Of a stretch of 64,000 bases of DNA, positions 60,151 through 64,000 are shown one piece after another. Source of the DNA: Lachnospiraceae bacterium. Lineage in GTDB: Bacteria > Bacillota > Clostridia > Lachnospirales > Lachnospiraceae. The notes under the pieces are model-generated. The model saw only the letters and a program-made list of their open reading frames with translations, did no database searches and was not told the origin of the DNA. Numbering within the stretch: the first letter of the stretch is position 1; the number at the start of each line of letters is the position of its first letter. The position numbers were made by a program, and so were the translations under genes. The stretch spans positions 40,970 through 104,969 of the forward strand of contig JAKSRR010000009.1 in NCBI GenBank assembly GCA_024403455.1. The letters run 5' to 3'.

Positions 60151-61442
60151 AAAAGTGGATTCTGTCCTTTTATATAATGTGTTTTTTCCATAAAACTATC
60201 GAATATTTCTTTGTTGACTTTCTCATTCGTAAATTTACATTCTCCAACGATTAAAATATCTTTTCCATCTCTACCAATAATATCAATCTCTATCTGCCTC
60301 TGCTTACCATTTTCATCAACGATTATCTTCTGAAAATTGTCTATTTCAGTAATAATAGGGTAATCATTCTCGCCAGCTTTCATAAAAAGAAACTCTTTAC
60401 ACATTTTTTCAAATACATTCCCCATAAAATCATGGATTTTATCTGATACAGAATTATAATAATATTTTTCCCCTTTTCCTACATTAATTAGACTTACAGC
60501 TCTATTAACATACTTATACCAAAACACTAGCATACTATCATTCAATAAATAATATGGTTTATTAGCAATTCGTTTCTCTATTATTTCTGCCTTTTGTAAC
60601 ATCTTTAGCGGATATGATATATCATCCATACCCACACAGCTAGCTATCTCACTATTTCTTGTATGACCTGTTGCTATAGCTGATACAATTGAATTATAAA
60701 GTGCTGGGTTTTGTCTTTCGCTGGTTACAATAGTCTTTACCTGTTCTTCTGTAAAATATCCTCCAAATGCAAAGTATTCATCGATAATATTCTGCTCGAG
60801 TGATTTATTATCATTAAATTGCTCTATATATTTTGCTACACCATTTGTTAATCCATAAACTATAGCTTTTTCTTCGCAAGTATATTTTTGAACAAATTCA
60901 GCTGTATCCCTATAATTAAATGCCTGTAATTTAAGTTCTAGCGTTGCCCTTCCATGAAGTGGTGCAGCCTCTGATAATATCTCGTCTTTCATAAAAGCAA
61001 TTAGTGAACCACATAGACAAAAGAACATTTTTGTCTTCTTCCAATTGTTATCTATCACTTTCTGAAGCACAGACTGAATATAAGTACATTGCTTCGCTAA
61101 ATAGGGATATTCATCAATAAAGAATATTATTCTTTCATCTATCGCTTTATTTCCAATAAATTCAAATAACTTTTCAAAACTAGGAAATTCAACCATTCCA
61201 ATCATATCAGGAGCCAATTCTGTTAGAACGGTTTCTGTCATTATTGATAACAATTCATTTTCACTTTGTTCAGAAGCCGTGAATGAGACGCATTTACATT
61301 TTTGCCTATGCATAAATTCATTCATCAATTCTGTTTTACCAATACGTCTTCGCCCATACAGTACAACCATTTGAAACTCATCTGTATCAAATTTCTTCTT
61401 TAGGCTGTTTAATTCTACTTCTCGCCCTCTAAATTCGCGCAT
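60060..61442 (-). CDS. AAA-type ATPase with DUF234-like C-terminus
   Basis: 460 residues from ATG 61442. Walker A GRRRIGKTELM (about 29-39) and Walker B IIFFIDEYPYL (about 103-113) identify the archaeal-type ATPase family, followed by a sensor-like region FFCLCGSLIAFMKDEIL and a winged-helix part (TRNSEIASCVGMDDISYPLKML). The C-terminal part (IEIDIIGRDGKDILIVGECKFTN, split, about 405-427) matches the PD-(D/E)xK-like nuclease fold common at the end of such proteins, with ExK. Often linked to mobile or defence loci; role not established. Codon use and base composition are more AT-rich than the rest. The stop and last 30 codons are in the direct repeat. Confidence 0.85.
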   Translation of the reverse strand: MREFRGREVELNSLKKKFDTDEFQMVVLYGRRRIGKTELMNEFMHRQKCKCVSFTASEQSENELLSIMTETVLTELAPDMIGMVEFPSFEKLFEFIGNKAIDERIIFFIDEYPYLAKQCTYIQSVLQKVIDNNWKKTKMFFCLCGSLIAFMKDEILSEAAPLHGRATLELKLQAFNYRDTAEFVQKYTCEEKAIVYGLTNGVAKYIEQFNDNKSLEQNIIDEYFAFGGYFTEEQVKTIVTSERQNPALYNSIVSAIATGHTRNSEIASCVGMDDISYPLKMLQKAEIIEKRIANKPYYLLNDSMLVFWYKYVNRAVSLINVGKGEKYYYNSVSDKIHDFMGNVFEKMCKEFLFMKAGENDYPIITEIDNFQKIIVDENGKQRQIEIDIIGRDGKDILIVGECKFTNEKVNKEIFDSFMEKTHYIKGQNPLLCMFSLKGYTDYVVENAEGVILLTIEVLYL

Positions 61443-61547
61443 CTCATCGGCCTTTCTTTTCGCCCAAATGCATTTAGCCAAAATCAATTTGGGTATTCAT
61501 TCATGTCTCATTGTATGGCAATTTCTATATTTTTTCAATTCAAATTT

Positions 61548-62234
61548 TTATGACCCAAATCCCTGCTCCTGCAGACAGGAAATCCAGGCAGAAGCCATCG
61601 TAGCATGCCCGACCACTGTTGGATGTGTTCCATCTAAAGTTTCATAACTGTAATTTTTAAGCGCCAGGTCCATCAGATAAACCTTTTCTTTTTTAGCCGC
61701 CTTACGGATAGCATCATTATATAATTCAAAGTTTATACCACCATATGTTTCTGGAAACGTGAAATCAGGTCGTCCTTTAACAAACCCTTTCATAAGTGTG
61801 CCACATATAATCTTTGCCTTCGGATAGTTCTTTTTAATTCTCGAAAGCATCTTTTCATATGAGTAATAGAAATAATCAGCCTTATTATGACAGCCTATTT
61901 TATAATTGATGGGAACACCATTCCCAAAATCATTAAATCCTATATAGATCAGTATAATATCCGGTTGATATTTATCTACATGGAGCATTGTTGTCCGTTC
62001 TATAGAACTTGCGCTTGGATAGTTTGCACCAGATACCTTACTGCCGGAGTATGCATTATCAACACACAAATACGCTTGAAGGTACTGATTAACTTTTGCC
62101 CACCAGGTATCATATACACTTTGTAGCCCTAAGAGTTTCTGATTCTCACTATCATAAAAGACAGCATATCCAGAAGGATTGAATCCTTCATATGTTGATA
62201 TTGAATCTCCTAATATTGATACAAGTCTTTTCAT
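61548..62234 (-). CDS. SGNH/GDSL hydrolase
   Basis: 228 residues, no signal peptide. Block I appears as SILGDSISTYEG (about 6-17) with nucleophile Ser in GDSIS, block II has SGSKVSGA (about 63), block III IYIGFNDFGNG (about 96-106), and block V DGTHPTVVGH (about 205-214) with the catalytic Asp and His. Such enzymes are esterases or deacylases, often on carbohydrates. Its first four codons and upstream region are part of the right repeat copy, so it sits 3' of a leftover ATPase tail, as if an ATPase-hydrolase pair once existed there too. Confidence 0.87.
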   Translation of the reverse strand: MKRLVSILGDSISTYEGFNPSGYAVFYDSENQKLLGLQSVYDTWWAKVNQYLQAYLCVDNAYSGSKVSGANYPSASSIERTTMLHVDKYQPDIILIYIGFNDFGNGVPINYKIGCHNKADYFYYSYEKMLSRIKKNYPKAKIICGTLMKGFVKGRPDFTFPETYGGINFELYNDAIRKAAKKEKVYLMDLALKNYSYETLDGTHPTVVGHATMASAWISCLQEQGFGS

Positions 62235-62379
62235 TGAAACGTATTTCTCCGATGGTTCTCGATTATAAGCACATACTTTACATTCGTTCTATAGATACAG
62301 AACTTCAATTGTTAATAATATAACGCCCTCTGCATTCTCTACAACATAATCTGTATAACCTTTGAGTGAAAACATACAC
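62223..62379. repeat. 157-bp perfect direct repeat, right copy
   Basis: Same sequence and orientation as 59994-60150 at an offset of 2229 bp. Here the ATPase tail of 30 codons stands without its gene and leads through the spacer into the intact GDSL hydrolase start. Confidence 0.95.
62289..62379 (-). pseudogene. Leftover ATPase C-terminus
   Basis: These 91 bases encode, on the minus strand, the same last 30 residues (CMFSLKGYTDYVVENAEG, then ILLTIEVLYL) and stop as the ATPase gene at 60060, with no upstream part. It is a duplicated 3' end, not an independent gene. Confidence 0.8.
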
Positions 62380-62396
62380 TAAATGGACGCATCAAA

Positions 62397-62885
62397 TTAA
62401 AACAACACAATTCCAAATTTCGACTTAAAATACTCGACATATTCCTTGTAATGTTCTTCAAAATCTGGACTATTCTTTAGTATCTCACCACGATTCATCA
62501 CTATCATCATGTTATAATATTCTATGATTTCTTCTTTGTGAAATGAAAACTTTGCCTCTCCACTTTTCTCTATCTTGCACTCATATGCTATGATTGCTAG
62601 AACATCATACACAGACATAGAATTTTTAGCCATTTTTATCATGGTCATTATTCCATCCTCATAGCCATTTATTATGTCTTCATCTTTCGATTCATCATAA
62701 TACCTATGAATTGCATCTACAACCATACCACTATTATGCCCATAGTCTCTATATTCCACCTTGCAGCTGCCTATACCAGCTAACAAAGGGAAAAAAGCAA
62801 CTTTTTTACCCTCTTTATATTCTTTGGTGATTTGTTTTACTAAAGCATTAGCAAACCACCTTAAATTTTCAATAGGACTACTCAT
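62397..62885 (-). CDS. Hypothetical protein
   Basis: 162 residues, no signal or membrane segment. Begins MSSPIENLRWFANALVKQI, then KVAFFPLLAGIGSCKVEYRD (about 29-48) and repeated acidic DESKDEDIINGYEDGIM. Cys pairs are absent. It may be a helical immunity-like or scaffold protein, but I recognise no family. It lies in the same AT-rich stretch as the duplicated unit. Confidence 0.7.
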   Translation of the reverse strand: MSSPIENLRWFANALVKQITKEYKEGKKVAFFPLLAGIGSCKVEYRDYGHNSGMVVDAIHRYYDESKDEDIINGYEDGIMTMIKMAKNSMSVYDVLAIIAYECKIEKSGEAKFSFHKEEIIEYYNMMIVMNRGEILKNSPDFEEHYKEYVEYFKSKFGIVLF

Positions 62886-62990
62886 CGCATTCTCCTAAAT
62901 TTAATTTATCTTATCCAATACTAATAATCTTATTTCCCATTAAATTTTGTCGTCAAAGAATTATTTACCAATAGCTAAAACAGCTTAATA

Positions 62991-63872
62991 CTATTTAACA
63001 AGCAAATTCTTTAAATCCAATCCTAAATATTCCATATTTTCAAAAATGTTAGGTATTACTTCTTTTCTACACCTTACATCACATTCCGTCCATAGATAAT
63101 ATGGCACTCTTTTATTGGTACTTCTATGCCTATTATGTGTATAGCCTGCAATTCTAAGGCCTTTGAATTGGCCACTTGATACAATTTCAAATCCGTCCCC
63201 GGTTTCCTTTAATGAATGAATCGTATCAATAATATAACAATATTTCATTACAGCAACATCTTCATACTCTTTGCTTTCCCATATTGGATGCGCTGTTAAT
63301 GGTTCTCCAGATGCACTTACTGCTTTTAAATATTTACCTTCATTCAAATCCCTGTTAAGATAGGAAATTATTGCAACCCTTCCATCAGATAACCTCACTG
63401 CCTCCACGGGCGCCTTCATTGGATTCCATACTTCAATATATTCTGCAAATGGTTTACGACCAATGATGCGAACAAATCCTCCAATAATAAGAAGAATCGC
63501 CGGCCCAAGAATAACTAGGAGCATATATGCCATATACAATCCTTTGTCCCAGTTATACCGCGGGTAATCTAATAAATTTTCCTTATATACACTCAACATC
63601 AGAATTATATAAATAAAATTCAATAGAGCCAAAAACTGAATAAATCCACCAATCGCTTTCCACTTTCCAATTGTCTTAATGAGTTTTGGTATTTTCTTAT
63701 TTTTTGTTATCACTAAATTCGAATATCTAACTTGAAAGGAATCCTTAAAATCATTATAAGCATCAACTGGAGAGCATGATTCATCTATCTTTTCGTTAGT
63801 ATGTTGCTCATTTCTGTATTTTTCAAATGTATATAATTTCCTTACATTTTCTTTAAATAGCTCTGTTACCAT
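62991..63872 (-). CDS. Hypothetical two-helix membrane protein
   Basis: 293 residues from ATG 63872, with AGGGAGATATTT ahead; the frame extends upstream to 63983 but that part overlaps the end of another gene and has no SD. Two membrane helices (about 88-108 FIQFLALLNFIYIILMLSV and about 130-155 MAYMLLVILGPAILLIIGGFV) form a hairpin with soluble parts on both sides. The C-terminal domain (KYCYIIDTIHSLKETGDGFEI) is strand-rich, in the manner of YcxB-like or PH-like proteins. Function unknown. Confidence 0.72.
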   Translation of the reverse strand: MVTELFKENVRKLYTFEKYRNEQHTNEKIDESCSPVDAYNDFKDSFQVRYSNLVITKNKKIPKLIKTIGKWKAIGGFIQFLALLNFIYIILMLSVYKENLLDYPRYNWDKGLYMAYMLLVILGPAILLIIGGFVRIIGRKPFAEYIEVWNPMKAPVEAVRLSDGRVAIISYLNRDLNEGKYLKAVSASGEPLTAHPIWESKEYEDVAVMKYCYIIDTIHSLKETGDGFEIVSSGQFKGLRIAGYTHNRHRSTNKRVPYYLWTECDVRCRKEVIPNIFENMEYLGLDLKNLLVK

Positions 63873-63882
63873 AAATATCTCC

Positions 63883-64000
63883 CTAAAAATTAAATGCTGT
63901 GATATTTGCCACTTCTCCCCAGAATACGTATTCATGCAAAGCAGGATTGCGTTCATACATTTTCTCAGGGCTGGCATTGTCAATAAACATCCATCTCATA
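63883..64000 (-). CDS. Hypothetical protein, 5' end uncertain at window edge
   Basis: The last 38 codons before a TAG stop read MRWMFIDNASPEKMYERNPA and then EYVFWGEVANITAFNF. An ATG falls at the very edge, so this could be either a complete short frame or the C-terminal end of a longer gene. The stop is 10 bases before the ATG of the next gene, and the SD of that gene follows at once, so the two are adjacent in one transcript. Confidence 0.55.
   Translation of the reverse strand, partial: MRWMFIDNASPEKMYERNPALHEYVFWGEVANITAFNF

Noticed and set aside
59994-62379. Insertion sequence or composite transposon
   Set aside because: No transposase, no terminal inverted repeats, and the direct repeat is made of gene ends, which fits duplication by recombination better.
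63873-63983. N-terminal extension of the membrane protein at 62991
   Set aside because: The extension overlaps the end of another minus-strand frame with stop at 63883 and has no SD, whereas the ATG at 63872 has AGGGAG 6 bases ahead.
1-64000. CRISPR arrays, rRNA genes, prophage or integrase genes
   Set aside because: No regularly spaced repeats, no rRNA-like sequence and no phage or recombinase proteins were found in either strand.

Overview
The window is a chromosomal segment of a low-to-moderate GC Firmicute, most likely a Lachnospiraceae-type clostridium. This rests on gene content and protein style: a RecA/RecX/RNase Y block, long clostridial RpoZ, rubrerythrin plus superoxide reductase, many LxxC lipoproteins and SD sites of the AGGAGG type. 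The genus is inference only. Almost every gene lies on the minus strand; one HTH regulator near 43.6 kb is the only convincing plus-strand gene. I saw no rRNA, CRISPR array, transposase or prophage.

Layout, left to right (transcription runs right to left). 0-20 kb is housekeeping: a partial unknown gene, an HD hydrolase, rny, recX-recA behind a textbook promoter with two LexA-type boxes, cinA, rimO-pgsA, yicC-gmk-rpoZ, a tRNA-Thr/tRNA-Pro pair, hisS-aspS-phosphopantetheinyl transferase, a radical SAM protein, and a nadB-nadC-niaR-pdxK cofactor operon with its own repressor and an 18-bp direct repeat at the promoter. 19-28 kb holds an ABC exporter with a lipoprotein, a three-gene glycan cluster (initiating sugar transferase, epimerase, glycosyltransferase) and mnmG-rsmG. 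rsmG is bracketed by an inverted pair of 57-bp elements, each built of 20-bp units.

28-45 kb is more individual: a radical SAM activase-like gene overlapping a Cys-rich lipoprotein-like gene; an 867-residue fusion of a TetM-type ribosome-protection GTPase with a Rae1/YacP-like NYN nuclease domain; an acidic beta-helix lipoprotein; hflX; a secreted-type nuclease; a SulP transporter with a long extra tail; GH43; a PAS-GGDEF protein; and a rubrerythrin/superoxide reductase operon.

45-64 kb is accessory: a FecR-domain protein, a transmembrane Ser/Thr kinase and a lipoprotein; GH32 invertase; a single-chain fusion of a TAXI solute-binding lipoprotein with a GltS symporter; a RelA/SpoT-type synthetase; an M6 metalloprotease lipoprotein; and an AT-rich stretch in which a perfect 157-bp direct repeat brackets an ATPase and a GDSL hydrolase.

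The best candidates for something new are the GTPase-NYN fusion (about 29.9-32.5 kb), the TAXI-GltS fusion (51.7-53.7 kb), the radical SAM/Cys-rich pair (28.3-29.7 kb), the inverted element pair around rsmG and the 157-bp repeat unit. Start codons were moved inward wherever the first in-frame start lies inside or too near a Shine-Dalgarno sequence.
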